A stretch of DNA of 27,525 bases from Monocercomonoides exilis (Eukaryota > Preaxostyla > Oxymonadida > Polymastigidae): assembly GCA_001643675.2 (NCBI GenBank), contig LSRY02000093.1, positions 1 through 27,525 on the forward strand, given 5' to 3'. The translations under genes and the position numbers were made by a program. The notes beneath the pieces were generated by a model. It did no database searches. It was not told the DNA's origin and saw nothing but the letters and a program-made list of their open reading frames with translations. This document shows, one piece after another, positions 1-9,356 of this stretch; the first letter of the stretch is position 1, and each line of letters opens with the position of its first letter.

Positions 1-391
1 AAATTTTTTCTTCGAACGTGATAAATTAATGACTCTCGAAAAAAATTAACCCTCCAATAGCAATTATTGATTCATCATGCTTTTCAGTGAATTCAACAGC
101 TGATATTATTAATTTAGCTGCCATCCAACAGCAGAACGATTTCTACTTTGAGTGTGTCAAAATCAATATGCAAAGTTAACAATTTCAAAATAAAAACGAA
201 GTTTTCTTTCTCGCCATCAATCATTCTTGATAACGGGTGCATTCATCTTTTCAACTTTTCAGAAAGCTCGACTCCAAACTGTTGCTATCGGTTGATGCCT
301 TTCAGACTATTTTTAACAAAAAACAGTCAAAGGATTCAATAACAGTTCTGTCAAGCCTTTTTCTTCGGTTATCGTCTCTTCAAAATTTCCG
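1..391. other. AT-rich stretch with no certain gene
   Basis: Short open stretches exist in two + strand frames (148-342 and 237-494), but none has a clear initiator, a signal peptide or a convincing repeat. The region is probably the upstream end of the beta-helix gene that becomes recognisable from about 392. I cannot place a start codon. Confidence 0.35.
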
Positions 392-1763
392 TTGTTTCAA
401 CCTTGCATCACCACACAGACAAACTTGCAACAATGTTGTTTTTGGAACATTTCGAATTATGTTGAAAATAAAGATTCTGACCCCACAAAAATAGATTGTG
501 GAAATTGCAAAATTTTCAATTGCTTATTCAACAAAGTTGAAAATGCGAACGATGGATGCATTGTTTATGGAAAAGAAAAGTGTTCAGGAAGTATGGATAT
601 TCAAAATACAACATTTTCAAACATCAAAAAAACTGTTCTGACGGAAAGAATCTCATTATCAAGTGATGAACCTTTCTCTGTTGTTGATACAGAATTTCAA
701 AACTGTTATTCAAATGAAGAAAGTGTGAGAGGTGGAGCAATACAATCATCAACAAAAGCAGATATTTTGATTTTTAGATGTTTGTTTTCAAATTGTTTTT
801 GTTCTCAAGGAGTGTGTGGTGCATTAGATTTTGTTGGAAATAGCAAGCATTATGTTAATGAGTCAGACTTTATTAATTGTTGGGCAATGTCTGTTGGTGC
901 TGTGTGTGACGCATTTGGAGCTGAAATGTGCTATAATAATTGTTCTTTTATAAACATTTCTGGAAATGCTGATGGTGGTGCATTTCATCACAGGCGATCG
1001 ATAAGCCATCCTATTGATCAACTCGATTGCTTTAATCAATTGACTTTTCAAAACTGTTCGTGTAAAAATAACTATTCAGAAAGGGAAGAGGTGGAGGGCT
1101 GTGGATTGGTGAATTGGCTTCTTTGAATATAGTAGATTGCATTTTTATCACATGCGAAACAAACGGAACAGGTGGAGCAATCAGTATATCGCATTATCTA
1201 TTCAATGACACTGAAAATCCTATAATATCATTATCGTTTTGCTTTTCTCTAACTGTCACTCCACTAACATCACTGGAGGTCATGATATATCTATTCAAGA
1301 GTCATGGTCAAGTGGATTTACGAAAGATAATTTTTGTTCCTGTCGTTCAACAACAACACTTCAAAATCGTTTAACTATTGGTTCAACGAATCATGATGAA
1401 TGGCTAGAAGGATATGTTTCATCTGTCATTTTTAACAATGAAACAGGAATAGATCATATTGCTTGCGGACAAAACATGTCAGGGAGTGCATTTAAAAATG
1501 CAAGACATTGAACTTTCTTCCAACTATTTCTCATTTATTCAACGATGCAATTACAGCAATTCTTGATCCGGGCTTGTACATGGAGAAGCATATTAATGTT
1601 GAATCAATAACAACTTTAATAACTGCAAAGCACCTGGGAAATGCAGTTGTTCGATCCAACACTTCGATGGATTCTCTTTCTCCGTTGAAATGCATTCATT
1701 AACCATTAGTGCGATTGTTATAATTCACGATTCATTATATTCACTTCACTCTCTCTTTGCTTT
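392..1763 (+). pseudogene. N-terminal part of a beta-helix surface protein gene, frameshifted and cut by a DIRS element
   Basis: Family: extracellular Cys-rich beta-helix repeats resembling the polymorphic-membrane-protein type. The repeats show the recurring pattern of a Phe followed a few residues later by Asn-Cys or Ser-Cys, with Gly-Gly-Ala or Gly-Gly-Ile steps (for example RGGAIQSS, ADGGAFHH, TGGAISIS). Coding runs through several frames: 392-1126, then about 1114-1240, then 1239-1511, then about 1500-1563, then from about 1621 to the insertion point. In-frame stops at 1564 and just after break it further. The final frame runs open to 1763, where the retrotransposon begins, and resumes in the same frame at 6465. 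The sequence is more AT-rich than the related gene on the - strand, so it is a diverged paralogue. Whether the frame breaks are real decay or sequencing errors cannot be settled here; the retrotransposon insertion is a real interruption if the assembly is right. Confidence 0.7.
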
Positions 1764-1779
1764 GAAAAGAAAATGTGAA

Positions 1780-1832
1780 TCTCACTTCCTTCTCTTCTAT
1801 TTACGAGAGATCATCACTTAAGGGTCAGTCAC
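1780..1832 (+). repeat. Left inverted terminal repeat of the DIRS element
   Basis: These 53 bases are a perfect reverse complement of 6373-6425. The outer tip, 1762-1779, differs from the corresponding right tip, as is usual for DIRS elements, whose termini are completed from the internal complementary region during replication. Confidence 0.92.
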
Positions 1833-2019
1833 CCAACTGATCTGAAATGCAAAATAGTAATAGATTACAACGGTGATGTGAAATAGCTAAAAAGGATAGA
1901 AACATTAAAAAACATAACAATGTTATGGCGCTCAATACATACTCACGCCCGAAGAAGAAGGAAGATGGGTCATTAACAGAATCTGTTTATAATAAGGGTG
2001 GGAGTGTATCGAGGCGGGA
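1833..2019. other. Non-coding spacer between left terminal repeat and internal complementary region
   Basis: No credible gene. It holds a small perfect palindrome at 1913-1927, CATAACA and TGTTATG around a single central A. In the transcription direction of the element this lies downstream of the last reading frame, so a role in 3' end formation is possible but unproven. Confidence 0.4.
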
Positions 2020-2125
2020 AGAAGAGAAGGAAGTGAGATTCACATTTTCTTTTCAATCAAAGCGCAAGCACTTTGATTTAAAAGAAAACATTCTCTCACT
2101 TCCTTCTCTTCTATTTACGAGAGAG
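2020..2125. repeat. Internal complementary region of the DIRS element
   Basis: Bases 2020-2056 are the reverse complement of the left terminus (about 1762-1798). Bases 2055-2125 are the reverse complement of the right terminus (about 6394-6464). The two parts meet at AA, 2055-2056. This is the circle-junction template of the DIRS replication model and is diagnostic for the group. Confidence 0.92.
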
Positions 2126-2174
2126 TTCCATAATTGGGAGAATACTCTGCTGTTGTTATTATTTGATTGACCTC

Positions 2175-2670
2175 TTATTTGTCATCCCTCAGCAATTGTT
2201 CGAGTTGCTCACGTTTGGCTTGCGCTCTGGTTTTAATTGTTATCTCAATTGTTTTCTTCTGGACAACTTCTCCAACTAGTCTTTTCTCACGAAAATTCCT
2301 TCTTTCATACTCTTTATGACTGTTCTCGTCTGGCTCCTCCACGTAGTCTGGCTTTGATGGTTCTTCTTCGTCGTTGTAGATCGTTTGGCTTTTGTTGTCA
2401 TATTGCAGATTAGGTTTTTCCAACCTGATCCTGATTCCTTTTTTCGCTCTCGATGTTGTCAGACTTTGAGTTCAGACTGTAGTCCTCCTCATCTTGCTCT
2501 TCGTCAGTTGACGAAGAGTCCTCAATATCTTCTGAACTTGAATTGTCATCAAAAGTAATTTTTGGTTTGCGAAGGGTTTGCAGACTTAAAGGTGATGACT
2601 GGGTCTGGGAGGAAGTTGCATTAATAGCCGCTTGATCTGCAATCACTTTCGCACAGGATGTGGCGATATC
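2175..2670 (-). CDS. Acidic C-terminal tail following the DIRS recombinase (frameshifted)
   Basis: Two overlapping open segments, 2646-2410 and 2423-2175, continue directly from the recombinase region through frame changes at a T6 run (2671-2676) and an A5 run on the coding strand near 2420. The first segment is very rich in Asp, Glu and Ser. The second is charged and ends in a Lys/Arg/Gln/Glu-rich, probably helical stretch. No known domain is recognised. Since the segments follow the catalytic Tyr without a gap, I read them as a C-terminal extension of the recombinase polyprotein rather than separate proteins; a small independent last gene is the alternative. Confidence 0.5.
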
Positions 2671-3690
2671 TTTTTTGAAAATAGTAATTAATAATGGTAT
2701 CGCTTCGTGGAGACAGCCTTGCGAACTTTGCCACTTGCGCTATTGGTAGTCCAGCCATTGTCAATGCAGATATTGAAGCATGCTTTATCGAGTAAGGACC
2801 AAAATAATTCGGTATACCTGTCTCGTGAAGGAGATTTGCAACAAGTTTTCTCAGCACTCTTGCGGAAAGTGGAATCTTTGTGCGATCGTTAATAAACAAG
2901 TGGTCAGGGTTGTCTTGAAGTTTGCTTATTCTGGACCACAATTCACACACTGCTGAGGCAGGACATATTGAAGGAGTATCTGTGAGAAACGGTATTATAA
3001 TGTCTGTTCTTTCGGGTCCTGTTTTCAGCGAAGTATCCAATGCAATTGAATCTTCTCTCACTGCAGAATGTTTCAGACTGATCCGCTCGAGCTCGGTGAA
3101 CCGGCAGGCGGAGAATAGCATGCAAAGACAAATTGTTTTCTTCGTGAGAGTAGTGAAGGATAAGTTCGCGTTCTCGCCTAGCCCCGATATATAATCAAGA
3201 AGTATTTTGGGGTTCCATATATCAGGCTTATTTTTCTTCTTCCTCCTTTCCAATCTTTTAAATGATCGGAAGAGAAGCTTCATAAGCGGGTAATCTCCCA
3301 AACTTCTCCCCGAAATAACAATTGGAGAAATGAGAGAGATGGCAGATCGTATTTTACAAAGGGATTGCTCCTTCAGCCCCTTGTTGAAAAGCTTAAGGAA
3401 AACATCGGCACATCTAACGACCCAATTGAACCAATCTCCAACAGAAAGACCATAGCCGCAGTTTGTCCACTGGTCTCCGAAATGAGCATAACTGAGTAAG
3501 TACCCATGCCACGTCGAAGGCGAAAGACTGGATTTGCACAGATCACATATATCCATTGGAAATCCTCTTGTTTGCAAAACTCCTTTGAACCAGTGTTCTC
3601 CATTGATCGCTAAGGATTCATCAGTACAACTCGAAGCTTCCCTGGTGGCAGGCAAGCATCCATCCTCTTCATCCATGGTCCCGGGGTAAG
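2621..3690 (-). CDS. DIRS tyrosine recombinase
   Basis: This is the C-terminal part of the 698-codon frame 4717-2621. The recombinase region begins after the frame change near 3685. Known family role: inserts the circular DNA copy of the element without a DDE integrase. Visible motifs, numbered within the 698-residue frame: box I SACRFTELER with the catalytic Arg at about 539; box II GPYSIKHAS at about 640, where Lys-His stands where many recombinases have His-x-x-Arg; then a short helix and the terminal pair Tyr-Tyr at about 678-679, one of which is the presumed nucleophile. The frame is uninterrupted across these motifs. The C-terminus runs out of frame after the Tyr pair, and the likely natural continuation is the acidic tail in the neighbouring frame. 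Confidence 0.85.
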
Positions 3691-3981
3691 AAGTTCGCTC
3701 TGGCTCTTCCACATCCATTCTATATGGGTCGTTCTTTTCAACAACGGCTCCCATATTTGTCCCTTCCAATCGGGAAGAAGGAGAAGACCTCGAGCTCGTT
3801 CGAGAATCATTTTCCTGATTGTCGGAAGAATGAGAGGAATTGGAGGATGAGCAAGAACTGTCTCTCCTCGCCAAGGCTGCTGCAGACCGTCTTCGTTTAT
3901 CGGGCTTCCTGGCCCGCACCATCTGCTCACTTTCTTGTTTTGTTTTGTGGCGAAAGCGTCCAACGTTATGTTCAATCTCAT
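3610..3981 (-). CDS. DIRS segment between RNase H and recombinase
   Basis: This 123-codon segment carries the pattern commonly found after RNase H in DIRS pol proteins: a short ITLDAFATKQN motif, then a Trp-Cys-Gly-Pro-Gly stretch, then LAHPPIPLILPTIRKM and a hydrophobic LLLLPDWKGQ motif. Its role in the family is not well defined. It is in a different frame from the RNase H upstream and the recombinase downstream. The entry shift lies near an A run at about 4070, and the exit shift near 3680-3690 in a C/G run. With two compensating single-base changes the whole pol would be one frame. Confidence 0.75.
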   Translation of the reverse strand: MRLNITLDAFATKQNKKVSRWCGPGSPINEDGLQQPWRGETVLAHPPIPLILPTIRKMILERARGLLLLPDWKGQIWEPLLKRTTHIEWMWKSQSELLTPGPWMKRMDACLPPGKLRVVLMNP

Positions 3982-4037
3982 CTTCGTTACAAGCTCCTTG
4001 TAGGATTCTTGCTTTATCTGATAGTCGCCTCCCCTTT

Positions 4038-4717
4038 CTAGCCTGGAAAGAGAATCGGCCCTTTCGTTTCTTTCGACCGGGGATGTGTTGCGCTTTCACT
4101 TGAATCTGCATCGTGTGCGTTTGTTTCCAAATCTTCAATAGGAGTCTTCTCAAATTCGCTCCTGCCCGCCACCTGTTCAGGTTGAACACCGATGTTGAGT
4201 TGTCCGATCTGATAAGTAGTTTGTGGATGCGATTGGATAACAGAATTGGGGAGAAGTGAGTTAGAGCTGACAAAATTGCGAACATCTCCCGATAGTTTGA
4301 ACTTTGATTTCGTTGCCAATAGGGGAGTCTGCGATGAAAATCCAAAATACTGTTTCCGATTCTTAAATAAGCTCCAACAGCTTTTCTGGAAGCATCCGTC
4401 GTAAGTGTTGCATCTGGAAGAAAGAGTGGGCATAGTTGTCTTGGCGTGTTGGTTTTCAACCTCGATATCCATTTGGTTAGATTGGGGAGAATGGACTGGT
4501 TGATCCTCATCTTCCCTCTCCATCCTACCATCGAAACCATTTTGTTTAAAGTGCGATAAAGATCTGAGAGAAACAGAGAAGCTTCTCGAACCACGAACCT
4601 TGTAGCGTTCAGCTTTCCAATGAACGCTGCAAGGTCTCTTACTCTCACTTCTTTCGCTCTGAGGGACCTCCTCCTCCATCTGGTACATTCCTTTATAAGT
4701 TCTTTCGTTCTCATCAT
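4038..4717 (-). CDS. DIRS RNase H domain
   Basis: First part of the frame 4717-2621. The RNase H fold is recognised from LTTDASRKAVGAYL with Asp at about residue 108, the NYREMFAI helix with Glu at about 144, and IRSDNSTSVF with Asp at about 172. The expected HIPGR motif follows near residue 211. The fourth acidic residue of the family lies just after this motif but in the neighbouring frame, beyond an A-run near 4070. The segment before residue 90 (lysine/arginine-rich, then a long helix) is the connection between reverse transcriptase and RNase H. In the element RNase H removes the RNA template during reverse transcription. Confidence 0.85.
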
Positions 4718-4719
4718 TT

Positions 4720-5500
4720 CCAGAGCTACATTGAACTGGTGCGTGCTCCACTCGGAAACCCAAATAGGTGAAAGTTTGTGAGGGAATCAAATGACTCTTT
4801 TCTGTGTTTACCAGAAGACCAAGGCTTTCGAAAAGAGAAACGACTTTCTGAGTTATCCATTTTAATTTCTTTTGGTTTTGGTGAAGAAGAATAATATCGT
4901 CGAGGTACGCGATTGCTCTTACGTTCCATTGCTCCCGGATGAATTGTATCACCTTCCTCATGATTTTTGTAAAGATTCTTGGAGAATCTTTGTATCCAAA
5001 TGGCATTCCGTTGAAACAGTAGTAATTTTCGTTGAATTCGAACGCAAGAAACGGCTTGAAGTTGTCGTCCACTTTCACTAAATAGTAGGCCTGGCTTAGG
5101 TCTAAAGTTGTTGCATAATCTCCTCTTGTTATAATTCGTTCTAGTGACCTGTAATCCTCCAGTTTGAAATGGATTGACTTCGTTGCATTGTTCAACGCTC
5201 TGCAATCGATAATTTGTCTCCATCCCCCTTGTTTTTCTTTATCACAAACACTGGATTTAAATGTTTCACCTTTCTTTTCTGTATTTTTGTATTATGTTCG
5301 TTTCGAGCTGATTCTGGATCAGCTTTGCCATCGCTTTGGTTGCTTCCCTGATTGATGGGGGCTGTATGTTTCCATTTTTGAGTTTAGTAATTTCTCCCTG
5401 GCTATCCTGTTTTTCCAAATTGGAATGACGCCTCTTTTACCAACTTCTCTCCATCTATCATTCTCCACGCTTCTCGAAAATATTCCGTTCTTCCTCCAAC
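4720..5500 (-). CDS. DIRS reverse transcriptase
   Basis: The clear core is the frame beginning at 5195. It contains TTLDLSQAY (catalytic Asp, residue 32), FNGMPFGYKDSPRIF, and the YLDD box at residues 97-100 (two catalytic Asp), followed by LVNTEKS and YLGFRVE. Upstream, typical N-terminal elements lie in other frames: the GGRTEYFREAW block near 5480-5430, and the NPVFVIKK and WRQIIDCRALNN blocks just before 5195. So at least two frame changes precede the core. The frame is lost again near 4735-4715 where it passes into RNase H. Beyond that, the frame 4735-4038 is a shadow and should not be read as protein. Confidence 0.88.
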
Positions 5501-6356
5501 AATTGAAGGTGACTGGCTTAGTTGGTTCCCGTTCCCCTGGATCGCGTTTGAGAAGGACTTCTGCGGTATGTATTTGAGGTTTTTCTCCCTGCCCACGACC
5601 GGGGACCCGAACGAAAAACCGAGGGCGTTGGTAGCTTTCATGTTTTCCATATCTGCTTTTGCCAAAGGATTTGGAATTAAATGAGAACGAAGTCCATCTT
5701 TTCGCTGTTGATTGTGAGGTTTTCCTGACCTCTTCCAATAAATCACTTTGCCTTTTCGTTAGGAGCGGTGATGCTGAATCCTCTTTCATTCTCGCTGCTT
5801 CGGTAAATCCAAATCTCGCTTGGATGCGAGCGTTTCTGGCTTCTTTCAAGGCTTGTGCAAGCAGTAAACATGCTTGCGCTACGGCACTCTGAGCTTCATC
5901 ATCTTTTGTTTTCGTATGGGCAAATAAAATAAGTTTCATTGCGGGGTAAAGAAACGTCTCACATCTTTCTCCTGCTTGATCTAAGGCGTCTTTGTACGGA
6001 CTGGTAGTCCTTACAAAAGGTGGAGGCGCATTAGGGAGGAAAGGGGATAAGTCTTCTGTCTTCAACGAAGCAACCAAGTCATTTATCTCCTGTTCCGGTA
6101 ATGGAAGATCATATAACGATAATTCCGGTGCTCTACCAAATATTTTAAGAAACGAATTTTCCAGTGTAATTTCTTCTTCTTTTTCTTCGCCAAGGGTGGT
6201 AGAAGGTGGGGAGAGTGAGGATGAAATAGAAGAAGGTTGGGAAGCGGAAAAGGGTCCGGGAAATGTCGGAAACCCGCTTGTTGGACCACCAGGCAGCGCA
6301 GCTGCGCTCGGTTCGGCCGCAAGTCCTGTTCCCAGAGGATTGTTAGGGATCATCAT
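5319..6356 (-). CDS. DIRS gag-like first protein (N-terminal part real, C-terminal part frameshifted)
   Basis: 345 codons, starting with ATG ATG at 6356, only 17 bases inside the right terminal repeat. The N-terminus is rich in Pro, Ser, Gly and Ala, followed by an acidic stretch. A helical region at about residues 90-190 is rich in Ala, Glu and Arg (for example AQACLLLAQALKEARNARIQ). This order fits the first protein of DIRS elements, assumed to be a nucleic-acid binding structural protein, though no zinc finger is seen. The last roughly 60 residues include material resembling the start of the pol protein (GKRGVIPIWKNR). Gag and pol therefore either run together or are confused by a frame error near 5440. 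Confidence 0.7.
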   Translation of the reverse strand: MMIPNNPLGTGLAAEPSAAALPGGPTSGFPTFPGPFSASQPSSISSSLSPPSTTLGEEKEEEITLENSFLKIFGRAPELSLYDLPLPEQEINDLVASLKTEDLSPFLPNAPPPFVRTTSPYKDALDQAGERCETFLYPAMKLILFAHTKTKDDEAQSAVAQACLLLAQALKEARNARIQARFGFTEAARMKEDSASPLLTKRQSDLLEEVRKTSQSTAKRWTSFSFNSKSFGKSRYGKHESYQRPRFFVRVPGRGQGEKPQIHTAEVLLKRDPGEREPTKPVTFNCWRKNGIFSRSVENDRWREVGKRGVIPIWKNRIAREKLLNSKMETYSPHQSGKQPKRWQS

Positions 6357-6372
6357 TTTTAGATCAGTGATC

Positions 6373-6425
6373 GTGACTGACCCTTAAGTGATGATCTCTC
6401 GTAAATAGAAGAGAAGGAAGTGAGA
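6373..6425 (-). repeat. Right inverted terminal repeat of the DIRS element
   Basis: Perfect reverse complement of 1780-1832. The outer tip 6426-6464 contains a small inverted motif (caaagtgcttgcgctttg) and is reproduced, complemented, in the internal region at 2055-2094. Confidence 0.92.
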
Positions 6426-6464
6426 GAATGTTTTCTTTTAAATCAAAGTGCTTGCGCTTTGATT

Positions 6465-7962
6465 AAAGGGAAACGGAGCAAAACTTAAAGCAAATCAATG
6501 TCACATTCATTCAGATGATTGTTCTGCTCTATTTATTTCGTCGTTGTTTATTGCAACTGATGGAGAAATTGAAGTTGAAAATTGTGTTGTTTACTCTTTT
6601 TCTTTCATAAATTGTTCACTGTTTTATCTTGAATATCCAGCTATTATAATTTGGAATGGTGTAAATATTTCTAATATTTATCGAAACAATGGAAATGGTT
6701 CAGTTATAAGTCATTCACTTGTTCAAAACGAAGGGATGCATTTATCAAACTTTTCACTTGAAAATTGTTCGTGTGTGAATGGTAACGGTGGTGGTGTTGA
6801 AATAACAGTAACGAATGAAAGTGATCTTTTTTTTGGACTACCTCCCGTAAATTCAGTGATAAAAAAGTGCATCGCTCAATATGGAAACGGAGGAGGGATT
6901 TATCTTCATTTGGCTGATGGAGCTCAGTCATTCGTTTTGAGGGATGTTTCATTTTCTGAATGTGATGCCAGAGAGGGGAAAGAAATCTTCATCAACGCAC
7001 ATGATCTTTCGAGTGTGATTAACAGAGAATCGATCAGCTTTGGAGTTGAATTGAATGATTTCACAAAATTGAATGGATTTGAGAGATCAACGCTGAATGA
7101 AACATTTGCCATCCCGCTGGTGGTGTATCTGTGGAACAACTTTTCAGCTCCAGCGTTTGTGGGAGGATCTTTGGGCCATGATTTTTCGATGTGTGGATAT
7201 GAATCATCTCCATGTTCGACTATTTTGAAGGCAGTGTCACTCCACTTTGAAGGGAAGAATAAGGATGTCTCAATTTGTGAGCCATTTTCATTTGATGAGG
7301 AATTGGATTTGACCTCAAACGAATGGAGCATTGCATCCAAAGAGAATGAAATGAAGTGTGAAGTTTCTGACCAGAAAGAAGGAGCACAAAATGGATTGGT
7401 TGAAAGCTCTGTCAGTGTGTTTGTGACAGGAATTATCTTTTCTTTGAAGAAATCGCTGACAGATCATGAAAGTGTGTTTGAGTGCCATTCAGAGAAACTC
7501 ACACTGACCAAATGTGGGATGGAAGGAGGGGATGAGGCTATTTCGACAGTGTTTGTGAAGGCTGCTGGAGGGGTAGTGGAGATTAATGAGTTTGCAACAA
7601 AGAATATGAAAATTGGAGATTCATCGGTATTTGTTGTTGAAGGGAATGCAGAAAGTGTGCCTTCGATGAATATGACGAAGAGCAATTTTGCTGAAATCAC
7701 ATTTGGCGATGGGAGCGTTGTTGAGTGCCATAACGGAAATATCGATGAGATGTCAGGATGCACATTTTCATCGATTACTCGTTCGAAGGAAAGTGGAGGA
7801 TGCATAAGTGTTGTGAACAATGAGAATGATGATGATGGAAGAGAGCACAAAGTGGAAATAGATGACTGCACATTTGAAGGGTGTGCTGTTGCTGGAGATA
7901 AGGAAATGAGATTGGAGGAGGTGCATTCTTTTATGAAGCATCTGCAAACACAAACCTATTGA
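6465..7962 (+). pseudogene. Beta-helix surface protein gene, middle part (left copy)
   Basis: This resumes the frame interrupted by the retrotransposon; the frame is open from 6463 with no ATG needed. Residues encoded up to about 6886 belong to the AT-rich paralogue also seen at 392-1763 (NFSLENCSC, NGNGGGVEI). From 6887 the sequence becomes identical to the - strand copy (GGGIYLHLADGAQ onwards). Repeats of the beta-helix type continue, with Cys, N-glycosylation-type Asn-x-Ser/Thr sites and Gly-Gly steps. The frame ends at 7962 because a G run at 7902-7903 is one base shorter than its counterpart in the right copy (CCC, 20906-20908). The right copy reads on through VAGDKGNEIGGGAFFYEAS. Confidence 0.75.
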
Positions 7963-9356
7963 TAAGCGGGTGTGAGTTTTATTGCTGCACAGCACCACAT
8001 GAAGAGGAAGGAGTTGGATATGGAGGAGGAATAATGCTGAAGATGCAGAAACAAGAGGAAGAGGAAGGAAAGGCAGGGTTTGTGATATCCTCGCCTGTTT
8101 TTTCGACTGACAAGCCGAATAATGCGAAGTTTGGGAAAGACTTATTCATTTCATCTCCATTGCTCATCAAGAGCATCAAGAACGAAACATTGCCATTTGT
8201 GAAAGATAGACTGGAGTTGCTGACAGAAGACTCGATGAGGGGATATGATGGGGAAATAGGGAGTGTGCAATCCCACTGATCTATTTCTGGAAAGAGATTG
8301 GATCGAGCGTGTTTATTACAGAGGAAGGAAAGAATGTGGCGGTGTGTGGGTTGGAAGAATATCCGTGCAGATCTGTTGATTATGGGCTGAAGAGAACAGT
8401 CAGTTCTGGAGTCGAGCGCATGATAATTCATGGGGTTTGCGATGCAAGGAGTGTGATTGAGATGAGTGGGATGAAGGTGGAAGGAACAAATGGCGAAACA
8501 GACAAAATCCAATTTGTGAAAGCGATTGAGGGTGATGGAGATGCTATTGTTGAGTGCAAAGGGGCTGTTCAATTCAAAGAAATGGGAATGGTGATTCCGA
8601 CTGCTTTTGATAACGGAGCAAGCATTCTCATCCAGACAGGTTCAGATGCAATCAAAACGAGCATTGTGAGCTGTTCAATCAGCACACATGGCAGTGCCGA
8701 AGGCGAGGTGTCATTTGTGCTGATCGGTGCCTCGAAAGGAATTGTTGAGATTGAAAAGACAAACATCGCAGGATTGTCATCGATGTGTGAGATCATGAGT
8801 GTGTCAACAGATTGTGCGATAGCAATGAACAATGTGACATTTGAAGATATTGCATTGAGCGGGAAAAGTGCAGTTGCGATGAGTGAAAATACGATTGCTT
8901 CAAGCGAAAAGAATGATGCAGAAGAAGTATGGAATATTCTATTTGAGCAATGCATATTTGCGAATGTGAAGCACAGTGCGACAATCAACCCTTCATTGCT
9001 TTGCTGTGATGTGTCGAATGATGTGAGATTGAAAATGGAGAATTCGACAATTGATGGGTGTGGATCGGCAAGCTCGAATGAAGGAGGAGGAATGTTCTTC
9101 CTCCTCAATGAGAGGGAAGCTGGAGATGAACCACACGAATGTGGTAAAATGTTTCTGCTCGAACATTGGGAGGGGCGGAGGGATGTTTTTGAAATCGCAG
9201 AGTGTCTCACAGGAAGCATTGCCATTTGTGCTGTCGAATATCACATTGCGAGAGAATGTTGCTTCGAAAGGGAGGGATGTGTTTGTGAAGTGCACTGACC
9301 TTGACTCGCAGATAAGTGAATCACAGTTCCTGATAAACTTCGGGAGCCGTTTGTGA
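7959..9356 (+). pseudogene. Beta-helix surface protein gene, continued (left copy, three frames)
   Basis: Coding passes through 7959-8279, 8309-9298 and 9051-9356. The frame changes near 8236-8265 and near 9105-9122 are present in both arms, so they pre-date the duplication or are systematic sequencing errors. The later frame change at 9342-9344 (GGG against CCCC at 19465-19468) is confined to this arm. Repeat signatures include YGGGIML, EGGGMFFL, GRGGGMFLKS, and terminal motifs such as VCGLEEYPCRSVDYGLK, which recurs in this family as a Cys-Gly ... Pro-Cys segment (compare CGFAEFPCLTLRHCL near 22840). These mark the joints between successive beta-helix domains. Confidence 0.72.

Larger units (their letters stand above)
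1762..6464 (-). mobile_element. DIRS-type tyrosine-recombinase retrotransposon
   Basis: About 4.7 kb. The element shows the full architecture known for DIRS elements: inverted terminal repeats (1780-1832 and 6373-6425) with unlike outer tips, and an internal complementary region (2020-2125) holding the complements of both tips fused together. Reading inward from 6356 on the - strand it encodes a gag-like protein, reverse transcriptase with YLDD, RNase H, a DIRS-typical post-RNase H segment and a tyrosine recombinase. The ends are fixed by comparing the tips with the internal region: the fused tips share a TT (AA at 2055-2056), which appears at 1762-1763 and again at 6463-6464. There is no longer target-site duplication, as expected for recombinase-mediated insertion. 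At least five single-base frame breaks lie in the coding part, so this copy is either dead or mis-sequenced. The host gene's frame is open across the empty site. Confidence 0.93.

Noticed and set aside
1508-1702. In-frame stops (TGA, TAA) in the left beta-helix fragment as a sign of an altered genetic code, known in some oxymonads
   Set aside because: The 1051-codon frame at 16604-19759 and other long frames contain no internal TAA, TAG or TGA, so a reassigned stop codon is unlikely. Frame errors explain the stops.
1762-6464. LTR retrotransposon or retrovirus-like element
   Set aside because: There are no direct long terminal repeats, no DDE integrase and no protease motif. Inverted ends, an internal complementary region and a tyrosine recombinase identify a DIRS element.
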